Both the position numbers and the translations under genes were made by a program. DNA of 64,000 nucleotides, from assembly GCA_938743325.2 (NCBI GenBank), contig OW568880.1, positions 310,001 to 374,000 on the forward strand, given 5' to 3'. This document shows, piece by piece, positions 1 through 10,456 of the stretch. Under the pieces are notes generated by a model. It searched no databases and had not been told where the DNA came from. It saw only the letters and a program-made list of their open reading frames with translations. Positions within the stretch are counted from its first letter, which is position 1. Every line of letters starts with the position of its first letter. Origin of the DNA: Pycnococcus provasolii. Lineage: Eukaryota > Chlorophyta > Pseudoscourfieldiophyceae > Pseudoscourfieldiales > Pycnococcaceae.

Positions 1-164
1 TCAAACAAGGGTTGGCCCGTCGCCGCGCCTTGCAAGACTTCTGACGACTGCGAGTGCGCACTGCTGTTGGTCGGCGCTGCAGGTGGCACGGCCGCGAAGG
101 CTGGCGACAAGGACGTCGCGTCCGTTTCGCCTTGCAGCAGCGGCTCCATGTCTTTGTCCTCCAT
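1..164 (-). CDS. 5' end of an unknown gene running off the left edge
   Basis: An open minus-strand frame starts with ATG at 164-162 and stays open to base 1 (54 codons, no stop). The protein begins MEDKDMEPLLQGETDATSLS and continues as an Ala/Pro/Ser-rich stretch. The third-codon GC bias resembles the real genes here. An acidic N-terminus with a di-leucine (EPLLQGE) is common on cytosolic tails of membrane proteins, but no domain is visible and no function is proposed. It is arranged head to head with the LOV gene at 613. The call rests only on openness, composition and a sensible start. Confidence 0.45.
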   Translation of the reverse strand, partial: MEDKDMEPLLQGETDATSLSPAFAAVPPAAPTNSSAHSQSSEVLQGAATGQPLF

Positions 165-612
165 GTTTGATGCTGGTAGTTGTAGTTTGTGCGCTGCTGC
201 TGCTTGCGACGTGGGAGGAGGGGGGAGGTTCGCCGAGCCACGCAGAAGCGGAACTCGGAAGGCGTGGCCTCGAGGGCGAGGAGATGTAAACGGGGATCCG
301 TCTGAGGTCGCATAGGAGATTTGTGTCCGATGTGGCGCCCCTCTGTGAGCCTCCAGGTCCGAGATCGCCATCTCCGCTCTTCTCGCTGAGGTTTCTCGCT
401 GGTTGGAAGAGGGTAGGGCAGGGGGTCGCCCTGTTTGCCGTAGATTCGGTGCGTTGTCCGGCCCCAGTTCCCGACCCTGTGCAGTCAGCACTTCTCGCTC
501 TATCTTTATCCTACTCCTACTCCCAGCGCACGCTCACTCGAAGTGAGTGCGCCGCCATATCCTTCCGCAGACACGTGTGCTGGACTGCATACCGGCGCCT
601 TCTAGAATAACC
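165..612. promoter_or_regulatory. Bidirectional intergenic region
   Basis: This spacer lies between two divergent starts (164 minus, 613 plus) and probably holds both promoters. No clear TATA box is seen. It contains GGGGATCCGTCTGAGGTCG at 292-310, which recurs almost exactly at 61645-61663. Small open frames here have poor composition and were not called. Confidence 0.4.
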
Positions 613-1329
613 ATGTCCACCGCCACGCCGCCAACCTCGAACGTCAGACACTGGGCAAGAAAACACGCGCACAACTCCGTCTCGGACGAACTTGCACTCG
701 CGCTCTACACGCGAGTCAAGGGCGCGTTCGTACTCAGTGACCCGACATTGCCAGACACGCCTCTCGTATACGTCTCGCCGGGCTTCGAGAAGATGAGCGG
801 ATACTCGGCGGCGGAGTGCCTAGGGAGAAACTGCAGATTCCTACAAGGACCGGAGACGGATCAGGAGGAAGTTCGACGCATACGTGAGGCGGTCGAAGGA
901 AAGAAGGCGGTGTCTGCCCACCTGCTTAACTTTCGCAAAGATGGCGAGCCGTTCATCAACTCACTTCACATCGCGCCCGTTCACTCCGCGAGCGGAAGCA
1001 CGAAGTTCTTCGCCGGTGTCCAGCTCGACCCAGGGGCATTCGTCGACGACAGCGGTATTGCGATCTTCAGGTCGTGGTCGTAAGTCTGCCTCCTAAGCAT
1101 CCATAGCGGATAAACAAACAATTCACTAACACTCTAACCCACTAAATAAAACAGAAACGACGTCGACGAACGGAGGTCTGCAGACTTTGCCCGTAACTCG
1201 GTGGACTTGCTTCGTACCTCTAGTCACGAGCACTCCGACTTTCCAACGAAAGAACGAAGATGCCACAACGCGATTCTTGGGAAAATTCGTGTCACAGTAC
1301 GAACGTTGGACATCGCAGCAATGCGATAA
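613..1329 (+). CDS. Short LOV-domain blue-light photoreceptor (2 exons)
   Basis: Exons are 613-1079 and 1155-1329, giving 213 aa. The intron (75 bp) has donor GTAAGT at 1080 and acceptor AAAACAG ending at 1154; splicing keeps the frame and adds 57 residues. Residues 30-140 form a LOV/PAS domain with the signature GRNCRFLQG; Cys74 is the expected flavin-adduct cysteine, and Gln136 in FFAGVQLDP fits the flavin-contacting glutamine. No kinase, F-box or DNA-binding domain is attached, so this is a short-LOV protein that probably signals through its N- or C-terminal flank. The start MSTATPPTS was chosen because the upstream in-frame ATG adds only unstructured sequence. Without splicing the frame ends at once, because the TAA lies inside the donor. 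LOV function is secure; the partner and output are unknown. Confidence 0.88.
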
Positions 1330-1506
1330 GGTGCTTCTCTCTGCGTGTGACTCCCTCAAATCGTTTGTAAAAATTTTTGTTGTTGTTGCGTGTTTCTGTT
1401 TACCTTTTATTAAAAAAGCCAAGGACGCACGCCCGCGCGCACGCACACAAAAAATGGATTTGTTGTTCAAATCAATCCGATTCCGCAACAAGTCGTTTCG
1501 TCAAAT

Positions 1507-2295
1507 CTATATCAAGTCGTCGCCACCGTGGCGCGCGTTGTAGTTGTCGCCATACGGAGGATCAGAGATTGCAGCGGTTTCAGTCAAATCCGAGTAATGC
1601 TTCACGAGGTAGCGCAGTCCATCGCGCTCAGCGCGTGATTCAAGCGTGCGCTTCGTGAGAGCTTCTGAAAGCGTTCCGCATCGATCAGACGCCGTGGCGT
1701 GCGCACGCTGAAGAAATTGCACCTGCGCGTCCCGTTCCTTCAGCTGCTTCTTCAAAAGGTCGCGTTCCGCCGCCCACGCAAGACGATCCATGCTTGCTCG
1801 CTCGGCTGTCTGCGCGAGCAGCTGATCCGCCGATTCCGCGCGTCGCTCTGCGTCGCGAATGCGGCGCTCCGCATCTGCCGCTGCATCGCTGGCATGGCAG
1901 GCGGCGGCGGCAATTGCCGCCTGAGCTGCACCAACGATGCGCCGTGCGCGTGAGGATTCAGATTCCTTCTTGATCCGCTTCTGCTGCTGCTGCTGCTGCT
2001 GCGTCAATTTCTTCTCCTCCTGCTGTTTGTTCCGCTGAGCATTTGTCGTATCGCCGAGCGCACGGGCTCGCAATCCATCGCTTTGCTTACCTCCGCCCAA
2101 ACGAAGCAATTTCTGCCAAGGCGAAGTCTTCCGTGCAACTGTGTCATCATTCTCCTTCTCCGTTTGAAGATCTTGTGATTTTTCTGTCAAGGATTCGTCG
2201 TCGTGATTGTCACCATCCAGCTCGGCAGATGCTTCCGTCCCAAGCTGCACGGCGAGCGCGAGCATCGCTCGTGGCGCGGAATGCGTGGACGACAT
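1507..2295 (-). CDS. Coiled-coil protein, unknown function
   Basis: A 262-aa protein starting MSSTHSAPRAMLALAVQLG; an upstream in-frame ATG at 2370 would add 25 poor-quality residues. It has an acidic, polar N-terminal third, a Gln run, and then a long Ala/Arg/Glu-rich helix from about residue 115 to 235 (repeats like AERRIRDAERRAESADQLL) that should form a coiled coil. No catalytic motif or membrane segment is visible. Its 3' end faces the LOV gene, 177 bp away. A structural or adaptor role is the most that can be inferred. Confidence 0.6.
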   Translation of the reverse strand: MSSTHSAPRAMLALAVQLGTEASAELDGDNHDDESLTEKSQDLQTEKENDDTVARKTSPWQKLLRLGGGKQSDGLRARALGDTTNAQRNKQQEEKKLTQQQQQQQKRIKKESESSRARRIVGAAQAAIAAAACHASDAAADAERRIRDAERRAESADQLLAQTAERASMDRLAWAAERDLLKKQLKERDAQVQFLQRAHATASDRCGTLSEALTKRTLESRAERDGLRYLVKHYSDLTETAAISDPPYGDNYNARHGGDDLI

Positions 2296-2510
2296 CGTGT
2301 TAGTGTTATAGCAACCTAGCTGAATTGAATGAAAACAAATACCGCGCCGGCAGCTGCAGAGGGCGGGCAAATTGGGTCAAAGGGGAAAAAAAGGGAGGAG
2401 AAGTGGAGAACCCTACCGGGCAGCCGGGACCCCGGGGGGGTAGTTAACAAGGGGATTTCAAATTCTCAATCTCCTAAATGACATGCTACACATTTTGGAA
2501 TACAATTTTA

Positions 2511-5500
2511 TCACGCAAACATCGCCACGACATGCTTCAGCAAAATGTCCGCCGATCGTCGGCAAGCGTGCGCCGTCGCGCTCGCATCTTCGCGATCGAA
2601 CGCACTCGCGGCGTCGAGTAGAAGCTCAAGGCCGCGAGCTGCAGCGGACGCGGCGGAAGCTTGCTTGCGAAACGCGTCCGTCCACGTGGGATCTAGCACG
2701 GCTTCGAGGCTGCTGCTTTCGACGGGAACTGTCGAGGGAATGAGGTCCGTCAGCCGGCTCGCCTCATCGTGAGATGCACGCAGCACCTGCGAAATCGCCT
2801 CCGCGCCAAACGCGCGCTCGAGGAGTGCCAGAGCCTCCGCGCGAAGAGATAGCGCGGTGACATCCGACTGGCGGCGCTGGGGCGGCGGAGTGAATGGTTC
2901 GTGACCATTCGAGGCATCAGGAAGTTCAGCCTCTTGCCCTTCGTCGTTGCTGTCGCCGTCGTCGCGCGACGATGGGACGGCGTAGCTTGTCACCAGCGCT
3001 GCCGCGACGTCGCCGCATGCCTGAACGCTTGCATGCAGCACGCAATCGCGTAACCAGTGCACCCATGCCGACGCGCCCGCAGGAATCTTGCTATTGCGCC
3101 TCTTCTCGTCCACGACACGCGCGAGCTCGGTAACATTCATCGTGGCACGTCGCCAGCGATGACGCGCCATCTCGTCCGCCGAAGTGACAGCAAGAGCGAA
3201 CGCCTCGTACAGCTCGCTCTCAGCCACGCGGCTGCCACCGCTCGCTTTGACGTGTGACCACGGCGGCGCAAATAGCGAAGTGCCACGCCTAGCCGCTGCC
3301 GAACAACCGCGCGCTATGAGGCGCGCCGCAGCTAATACCGCGCGCGTTCCGCCTCGTGGCCACCCAGGTTTGTTCTCTTCGCCTGCCGATGGGGGCGGCT
3401 CGTTGCCGTCGTCATTATCAGCCTCGGTGCTTGCAAGACTCAGGGTAGCCTCCAACCAGTCAGCCAGCCTTACGAGCGGTTCATCCTCCGTTTCGGTGTC
3501 AGCTGCGACGTACAGCAACGGCCAATTCAGACGTCTGGCTGCAAGCCGGAGACGTGATGATCCCTTTCCATCCTCCTCTCGACCAAGAAGGAAAAACAGT
3601 TCGTCGCTGTCACCTGGAGAGTCGGAGTCGTCGTCATCGTCATCATCAACATCCGTGGAACGTTCGATCGCGTCCACCCCACGAAGCACATGCCTTCGCA
3701 GAGTAGCGGGCATCAATCCTCTCGACGCACGGACAAATTGCTCGCTTCGTGCCTCGACGCCCTCCGCACTTGCCTGCTCAAGGAAACCTGGCCAGTCCCC
3801 CGCCTCCGCCAGCCGGCCGAGCAATGTTTCGCTGCTCTCTGAGGATGACTCGGATATGACGGTATGCTGCTTGCGAAACGCTCGCACGAGCAGCCAGCGC
3901 CGCGATGCGCGCTGACGCATTGCCACCGCCTTCTCCGCAGCCTTCACCCCGGCACCCTCGCTTGGGGGCACGAGTGACGAGCGACTGGGCAGTGCCGCCT
4001 CCGTTAGCGCGGAGTCAACCGCTGCCATCGAGGCCACACACCCCGCGAGCACGCTCGCGCTCGACGAAGGAGGGGTGGGAAGCCAGGAAGGAATCGCCCT
4101 GAAAGCCTGGTGCCGAAGCGCGTTCGCGAGAGGAGCCGCGAGATCGCTCGCGCCAACGGCATCGCATCCACGCAACGCGTCGTTCGCCATTACGTCGGCG
4201 ACATCCCAATCCCAAGCGGGAGCCTCTCGAGATCCCCCCTCCCGAGAGTGTCGTCGGAAGATCGCAACAGCGCGAAGCGCTAGCACGTCAACTAGCACGC
4301 ACGTGGCGCCGCTCGTCTCAAGACCCTCGCCGGCACTTGCCGCCTCAACGCATGCTACGCACGACGCGACAACTCGGTCGTCGCAGTGGAAGCGCACCGC
4401 AAGCGGCAGCGCCGCAGCTCGCACGATGGCGCGCACGAGAGTAGAAGTGTCCACTTCAAGCTCAGCACGCTCGTCCTCTCGCTTCGCTTCCATTGCCGCG
4501 GAGGAAAATGCATGCGCGAACCTAAGCGCCAATGCAGGCTGCAGTGCGCGCAGACGCGCAGTCACGCCTCGCAGCACGCGGCGGATTCCCGCGGCACTGC
4601 CAACCGAACCACTGTTTGCCGCTAGCCGACGTCCCGCTACTACCGAAAGGCGTGCCGCCATCGCCGCCTCTTCCTGCTCTGAAACGTCCACAATCTCTCC
4701 CTCATCATCATCCGCCACCTCGTCGTCGTCGTCACCGTCGTCGTCGCCTTCCATGAGGTCACCTCGCCTGATAGCACGCAGAGCCTCAGATCGCGCATCG
4801 CGGAGCATGGCAGTCTCCACGTCTGCAACCGAATTTGCGCGGGCAGCAGCAGCTTCAGTACCGCGCAGAGCCAGCCGGATCACGTGTGATGCGGCACCTT
4901 GAGTCACAGCGGCAGGTGGTGCCATCAGTTTGAGAAGATCTGCGGCGTCGTCGTACCCACCTCCCGGCGCGAGCACAAACGCGTTGTGGCGTGCGACGCG
5001 CCAATCTGCCGCATCTGAACCGCTGTGGGTCCGGTACCTGCCGCAGACATCCTCCTCTCCTTCCTTCAACGTGGACACATCGGCGGAGCTACTCGCATCG
5101 GCGAAAAGAGCCTTCGAAAGCGTGTGCATGCCGTGCAATGCCTTTTCAAGATTCGATGCGTCCTTGTCATCAATTGACATCTTATTTTCCATGCCCATCG
5201 ACATGAGGGTCAGCATATTCAGAGCCCGCGCACCATTACCTCCGCCGTCGCCAATCGCATCGAATGCGCGACGCATAGCTAAAGATGAGAAGGCTCCGCC
5301 CGCGTCATCGCCCGGTGCGTGCGCAGCCTCCCCAAGAACCCATGCAATCACTGGCGTAGCGGGGTCTAATGCGGCGAGGGCGCGCTTGGATGCTGCAGCC
5401 ACCGTGCTTGCGTCAACCTCACAGCTGTGTGGAGAAAGCAGCAAGAGTGTAAGCTCGGGAGTCTCCGCATCTTGCAAAGCTTTGCAGAGCAGAGCACGTG

Positions 5501-8500
5501 TTAGCCACGCCGGCATTGGTGGCTCCGAGACGAGTAAGTCTTCTGGTCGCGCGCTCGCTCCGAGGCACCAATCGAGCACACTCGCGCGCGCGAGTGCTGC
5601 ACAAGTGTCGAGTGCACCAGCGCCATCAATAGTCTGTATCAACTCGGCGTCAATTTCGCATACGCCATCTTCAATCGAATCAAACATACCGGCGCTCCGT
5701 AGGTGCGGAGGCAAGAGGAGCGATCCTCTTTGCTGCAAAACAGCAATCTCCCAGCTCTCTATCATGGCACGTGGTACTCGGCGCATCAGCCACCTTGCGG
5801 CATCAGATGGAATAGATCGCACTCCCCATCTTTTGAACATAGCGCTGTTTGAAATTGCGCGCTCCGCCGCCTCGTTTAGCAAACTTCGCGGCGCTCCACG
5901 AGGGCATGGCGACCCCGTCGTCGCGGCGAACGCAGCAGCCACTATCCATGCGGGAACAACGGGTATATCAGTGGCACCACCGTCAGTTGCAGCAAATTGT
6001 TGCTCTCCGTCGACGTTCTCGTTGTCGCTTTCCAAGAGACAAAGTAGGCGAGTTGGATCGTCCCATTTTGCGATCCAAGCTGGAGGTAGCGTCGGGGCTT
6101 GGCACAGCATGGCCACATCGTGCCAACGACCATGCCATGCCGCTCGATCTCGAAAACGCTCCTTCACGTGCATGGTACCTAGGCGCGCCGCGAGTGATAC
6201 CATCGCCTCGTCCGGCAGATCTGCTTCCTTCGCTCCAGCCATACGTGCCGCAGCAATCGCCCATATTGCCACATCAGTGTTTGTGGAGTACGAAGCCAAT
6301 TCCGCAAGAATGTCTGCAGGATCATCGCTGGAATGACTGGCTGCGTGCGCGAGAATGGTAGCGGCAGATTCGGGTGCGCTTGCCAGACGCGAAAGGGCAG
6401 TTTTACGCGCTGCAAGCGCAAGCTCTGACTCCAATGGCGGGCGTTCAAGCGATATCTCGAAGAAATGCTTCACCACCTCGTCCACACCGCACACTCCATC
6501 CGCGACATAGGCATAGGCGCATGCAAGTGCATCCTCCAACGACGTCGAATTCACGCACCATTGCCACAGCGTACGGCGCAGGAGGACTCGTGGGCAGGCC
6601 TCCTCGCTAGACCACGGCTGAGCAACCGATCCCAAGGCTGCATCGGACCCTCCCGCGAGGCGAAGTGTGCGCGCAACGTCATAAGCACATCGGCAAGTCT
6701 CCACAAAGCTGTGCGGCATCGCGTCGCCACCCATGCCCTTCTCCTCGCCTAGGTTGATGTGCTTCCCAGCGTTACGCGCACATCGTGCCAACGCAGCCAC
6801 CGTGAATGCGCGCGTGCGAACGCGACGAGCCCTGGTGGCCACAGACCCGCCTGCTGGGCATTCGTTGTCAGCTCCGCTCGTCCACCAGTCGAGCGATGCA
6901 AATGCGACTCGTGGATTTGCCGTTTTCGCCGTGAGTATGTTGTACGATTCCTCCGCACGCGTGCGCGGCAGACGTGGCGGGCAAAGAAGAAAACGTGCGA
7001 AATCACCGAGATGGCGCATTGAAATGGCCCAAGCTGCCGACGCACAAGCCGTCGCAGCGTCGTCGTGCGTTGTATAGGCACCATTTGATAGAAGTGCACG
7101 TTCTGAGCACAGAACGAGACGCTCCGCACGGCGCAAGTCATCTGATCTTTTCACGCAACGTCGCACATCAGTCAAACTAAGCACGAGGTCGTCGGTATGC
7201 TGACATGGAAACGTGATCCCAGCCACAGCCTTGGGCGCCTCGCCGATGACGATACCTCGCTGCGTCGAGTCAAGCTCGTACAAAAAGTCCAAGGATGCTC
7301 TGTCCTCGTTTGGTGCAGCCATGCAGCTCATTGCGCATAGTGCACCGGTGCACCATACACCACCAATGGGTGCCACGACCATCGCTGGTTCCTCGAAATT
7401 CGCCGCGTGCATGCGCGCTTGAACGTGTACGTTCATGGCCCATACCTTCCTACCATTCGCGATCACGAGCGCTCCATCGGCTGCGACTGCAAGCCTGAGC
7501 CGATTCGATGAGCTGGCCCATAAAAGTAAGCGACGTCGAGTCTTTTGTAAGCCAACGGCAGGCTGAGGTTGGTGATGCGCTGGAGCACTTGCGCTTGTGG
7601 ATGCGATCGATGGCGCGGTGACCGCCTTGTTCGACGGTGTATCATCTCCACCACCTCCCAACCACCCAAACAGGTTTCGTCTTGCTCCGCTCACATCAGG
7701 CGTTCCGGGGACTGATCGCGGTGGCGTTCTCGGTGGCGTTCTCGGTGGCGTTCTCTTCGGTGACAGCCTCGACATTGCCTTCTTCGCAGGGCTGGATGTC
7801 CAAGCACTGCTGAAGATCGTGTCGAGGTCGCGAGCAGCGGCGGCAGTTGACACGGTATCACGCGCGGGGGATGCCGTCGCGCTGGAGCTGACGCTGCTGG
7901 GTTCCGCAAGCTCTTCGGTGATGCCTAATTCGTCAGGCCAAAGAAGCACTGCAAGGCGCGATCTACCTTTCTTTTTGGAGTGCAGCTCCACGGCAGCCAC
8001 GGGTGTATCGCCGGCTCCGTGACGATGACAGGCGGCAGGCACGGGCAAAACCGCCACGGCATGCAGCTGCTGCCGTGCTTCCCCGGCTGTGCTTCGGCGC
8101 ATCGCCGCCTCGATTCCAAGACCGGTGGCGGCGTGCGCTCGTGCAACGAGTGCGCCACCATCCGCAACATCGAAGACGCTTAGTATGCCGTCAGCGCGCA
8201 CGCACAGCAGCCGCGCACGCACGATTGCCATCGCGCTCCAACCCCATCCGTCGTCGGTGCTGCGCGGCTCGTTCGGCTCCGCATGCGCATACGTGCCGCT
8301 TCCAAGAGACACTTGGCAGGCGCGAACCCACACGTGCGAACGGACTTCGAACACCGCCGCGAATCCGTCGCACTTGCCGCCACCCGGAACGGCTGGCGGG
8401 CTCTCCCCAGGCGTTGTGGCGTTAATGTTGTGCAGACTGACTAGCGCGAGCGCGACGTACCGTCCGCCGACGTCCGACGCCGCGCTGACGATGCGCGCGA

Positions 8501-9152
8501 TGTCACGAAGCCGGCGCGGCTTCGCGGCGTCGGGCGCGTCCGAACGAAGCAGGTAGCTCGGCGGCGAGCGCAGGACGTGCGCTTCGACGACACACTCAGG
8601 CTGGGCGACGATCGATTGCTGACTGTCGACGGGCGCCTCGAGCACGACATCGCCTGCGTAGTGTTTGAGCGCACCAACCCGGCAGACTACCTGGTGGTCT
8701 TTCGTGACTCCACTGCGCTGTGGCTTGAGCGCACCAAGGCGACGCAACGCCGGGTCCTCGTCGTTGCGCCGACTGTCCACCGGCACCGCAAGCACCGTCA
8801 GGGCCGTTGGTGACGCGACGAACAGCTGCATTTTTTGTTCCCCTCGTTCGCTGCGCTGGTGCAGAGGCGCGAGCCATCCCAACCACCTGACATCCTCGGG
8901 ACAAACTTCTGCTGGAATGCGCCACTGCGCGTACGGCTCGTGCGCGGCTTGGGGGGTCCAGTAAACGGACGCCCCATGAGTTCGCCTAACCACGGCGAGA
9001 CGGCCGCAAACCGAGCGCAGCGCGTCGACGCTCACCGCGTCGGATTCGGAGTCGTCGTCGTCGTCATCTGCGTATGTTGTGCCACTGCTCCGCACCGCCA
9101 CGAAGCTCGGTGCGTGCATATCGTTGCAAAGGTGACCGGATGCGCTGCTCAA
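2511..9152 (-). CDS. Giant 2213-aa protein, propeller-like N-terminus and helical C-terminus
   Basis: A single-exon open frame of 2213 codons, by far the largest gene here. The start MSSASGHLCNDM was taken; Met12 is an alternative. The first ~650 residues are beta-rich with WD-like strands (VCGRLAVVRRT, LLWASSSNRLRLAVAAD). They are broken by a Ser/Pro linker with tandem RTPPRTPPR near residue 470 and by acidic loops. The rest is mostly alpha-helical, with several acidic insertions (for example DDDDEVADDDEGE). There is no signal peptide, convincing membrane span or enzymatic motif. This architecture is shared by large membrane-traffic and tethering proteins (spatacsin, RAB3GAP2, NBAS and KNTC1 types). 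The last ~100 residues, an Ala-rich helical pair around ARGLELLLDAASAF, faintly recall the spatacsin C-terminus, but I cannot prove homology. Confidence 0.8.
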   Translation of the reverse strand: MSSASGHLCNDMHAPSFVAVRSSGTTYADDDDDDSESDAVSVDALRSVCGRLAVVRRTHGASVYWTPQAAHEPYAQWRIPAEVCPEDVRWLGWLAPLHQRSERGEQKMQLFVASPTALTVLAVPVDSRRNDEDPALRRLGALKPQRSGVTKDHQVVCRVGALKHYAGDVVLEAPVDSQQSIVAQPECVVEAHVLRSPPSYLLRSDAPDAAKPRRLRDIARIVSAASDVGGRYVALALVSLHNINATTPGESPPAVPGGGKCDGFAAVFEVRSHVWVRACQVSLGSGTYAHAEPNEPRSTDDGWGWSAMAIVRARLLCVRADGILSVFDVADGGALVARAHAATGLGIEAAMRRSTAGEARQQLHAVAVLPVPAACHRHGAGDTPVAAVELHSKKKGRSRLAVLLWPDELGITEELAEPSSVSSSATASPARDTVSTAAAARDLDTIFSSAWTSSPAKKAMSRLSPKRTPPRTPPRTPPRSVPGTPDVSGARRNLFGWLGGGGDDTPSNKAVTAPSIASTSASAPAHHQPQPAVGLQKTRRRLLLWASSSNRLRLAVAADGALVIANGRKVWAMNVHVQARMHAANFEEPAMVVAPIGGVWCTGALCAMSCMAAPNEDRASLDFLYELDSTQRGIVIGEAPKAVAGITFPCQHTDDLVLSLTDVRRCVKRSDDLRRAERLVLCSERALLSNGAYTTHDDAATACASAAWAISMRHLGDFARFLLCPPRLPRTRAEESYNILTAKTANPRVAFASLDWWTSGADNECPAGGSVATRARRVRTRAFTVAALARCARNAGKHINLGEEKGMGGDAMPHSFVETCRCAYDVARTLRLAGGSDAALGSVAQPWSSEEACPRVLLRRTLWQWCVNSTSLEDALACAYAYVADGVCGVDEVVKHFFEISLERPPLESELALAARKTALSRLASAPESAATILAHAASHSSDDPADILAELASYSTNTDVAIWAIAAARMAGAKEADLPDEAMVSLAARLGTMHVKERFRDRAAWHGRWHDVAMLCQAPTLPPAWIAKWDDPTRLLCLLESDNENVDGEQQFAATDGGATDIPVVPAWIVAAAFAATTGSPCPRGAPRSLLNEAAERAISNSAMFKRWGVRSIPSDAARWLMRRVPRAMIESWEIAVLQQRGSLLLPPHLRSAGMFDSIEDGVCEIDAELIQTIDGAGALDTCAALARASVLDWCLGASARPEDLLVSEPPMPAWLTRALLCKALQDAETPELTLLLLSPHSCEVDASTVAAASKRALAALDPATPVIAWVLGEAAHAPGDDAGGAFSSLAMRRAFDAIGDGGGNGARALNMLTLMSMGMENKMSIDDKDASNLEKALHGMHTLSKALFADASSSADVSTLKEGEEDVCGRYRTHSGSDAADWRVARHNAFVLAPGGGYDDAADLLKLMAPPAAVTQGAASHVIRLALRGTEAAAARANSVADVETAMLRDARSEALRAIRRGDLMEGDDDGDDDDEVADDDEGEIVDVSEQEEAAMAARLSVVAGRRLAANSGSVGSAAGIRRVLRGVTARLRALQPALALRFAHAFSSAAMEAKREDERAELEVDTSTLVRAIVRAAALPLAVRFHCDDRVVASCVACVEAASAGEGLETSGATCVLVDVLALRAVAIFRRHSREGGSREAPAWDWDVADVMANDALRGCDAVGASDLAAPLANALRHQAFRAIPSWLPTPPSSSASVLAGCVASMAAVDSALTEAALPSRSSLVPPSEGAGVKAAEKAVAMRQRASRRWLLVRAFRKQHTVISESSSESSETLLGRLAEAGDWPGFLEQASAEGVEARSEQFVRASRGLMPATLRRHVLRGVDAIERSTDVDDDDDDDSDSPGDSDELFFLLGREEDGKGSSRLRLAARRLNWPLLYVAADTETEDEPLVRLADWLEATLSLASTEADNDDGNEPPPSAGEENKPGWPRGGTRAVLAAARLIARGCSAAARRGTSLFAPPWSHVKASGGSRVAESELYEAFALAVTSADEMARHRWRRATMNVTELARVVDEKRRNSKIPAGASAWVHWLRDCVLHASVQACGDVAAALVTSYAVPSSRDDGDSNDEGQEAELPDASNGHEPFTPPPQRRQSDVTALSLRAEALALLERAFGAEAISQVLRASHDEASRLTDLIPSTVPVESSSLEAVLDPTWTDAFRKQASAASAAARGLELLLDAASAFDREDASATAHACRRSADILLKHVVAMFA

Positions 9153-9616
9153 TCTCGCGCGTTCAGTCGACCATACCCCCTGAGCCGCGCCACGGCATGT
9201 CGGAGACCGGATGAGTACCGAATGGTGCAGAGAAATTGATTGGGTAAACCTGGATAGTTACAGAAATCCGGGGATTGAAGAAACGAAAAAGAAATTGATT
9301 GGGGTTTGTTCAGGGAAAGTCGTTCGGACAGGGCGGGGGATGCGTGACCAGCACCTGTGAGGGCGGCGTGGCGTGCCACCGCGACGACGAAGCACGTGCC
9401 ACCGCGGTGAAGAGTAAGCACAAGCGGCTCTGCACGTGCGAGCGTAACGAAGAGGGCACTTGCACGGTGCGACGGAGCTCGTCACCGAGCTGTCGGCGCT
9501 CACGCCGCACCCGTCTGTTGCTTCTGCCAGGGTGGGTGCCACGCTGGTCACCAGAGGCGTTTCAAACATTTTGATTACTCATTGTTTTCTTATGTAATAG
9601 CGGCGAGTTGGCGCTG
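9153..9616. other. Intergenic, no gene seen
   Basis: This holds the 5' region of the giant minus-strand gene and the 3' flank of the BAH-PHD gene. It contains GGGGTTTGTTCAGGG near 9301, related to the telomere-like motifs found in other spacers. No credible coding frame or RNA gene is visible. Confidence 0.5.
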
Positions 9617-10456
9617 TTATGCACGCACGCTGTTGGCACACTCCGGGCAGTTCCAGGCGGTGACGCGGCGCACCATATCCTCGCTCATGGAGACGCACCC
9701 TGGGTGAAACCACTCTCGGCAAGTGTCGCAGCAGATCATGAGGTGGTCCGGGTTGACGGGCATGTTGCACATGCAGAAGACGCGAATCTGGTCCGGTGTC
9801 AATCGATGGTCCTTTGTGTGGTACGTGAAGCGCGCGAAAAAGTCGTAGCTCGGGTCAACTGTCTCTCGTGCCTGGTAAACTTTCAGTGTGTGTACCTGTA
9901 CAATTCAATACGTTGGCAAGTATGTGTGCGTGTGTGCAGTGTTTGTGTGAGCGCGCTACTTATATCCCAGTTCATCCTTCACGTGCACGAAACGTACCTT
10001 GCAGATGCTCTCGATGCTCTCCATGGAAATTACGTCCACGTGGTCAGAGGCAAACAGCTCCTGTGTGCCGTGAAACATCTTGCGGCCGCAAGGCGCATCC
10101 TCTGGCCGGTAGTACCAGAATACTGTAACTTTCTTGCGGTCTCGCGAAATGTCCTTAATGTGCACGACATTGAAGGCCCATGGCGAGTCCGGCTCGGCCA
10201 GCACGAATGCGTCGTCACCTACCTTCAGCGTGTTTTTGAGGTCATCGCGCTTCTCCTTGAGCGCCGCCGAGGAATACTCACCACCACTCTGAGCGCCCTT
10301 TCCCTTCGCACCGCGGCCTCTGCCTGCACCTACACCGCCAGCTCGTGCGCCAGGTGCTGGCCTCGGTTTTGGCTTCGCGACACCTCCGCCTGCACCAGCT
10401 GCCTTCCCTCGTCCTCCTCCCCCTCCTCGTCCACGACTCTTACCGCCTGCCACCAT
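9617..10456 (-). CDS. BAH-PHD histone reader, EBS/SHL-like (2 exons)
   Basis: Exons are 10456-9998 and 9895-9617 (245 aa); the intron is 102 bp with donor AAG|GTACGT and acceptor TACAG. Residues 1-65 are a Gly/Arg/Lys-rich tail resembling RGG or AT-hook sequence. Residues ~75-185 form a BAH domain (GDDAFVLAEPD, VTVFWYYRPED, CGRKMFHGTQELFASDHVD), and residues ~190-240 a complete PHD finger (FCMCNMPVNPDHLMICCDTC, WFHPGCVSM, WNCPECA). The order and spacing match plant EBS and SHL, in which BAH reads H3K27me3 and PHD reads H3K4me. The splice joins BAH to VHTLKVYQARE, which aligns with the plant linker. A nuclear chromatin reader is confidently predicted; which mark this copy binds is inference. 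Confidence 0.9.
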
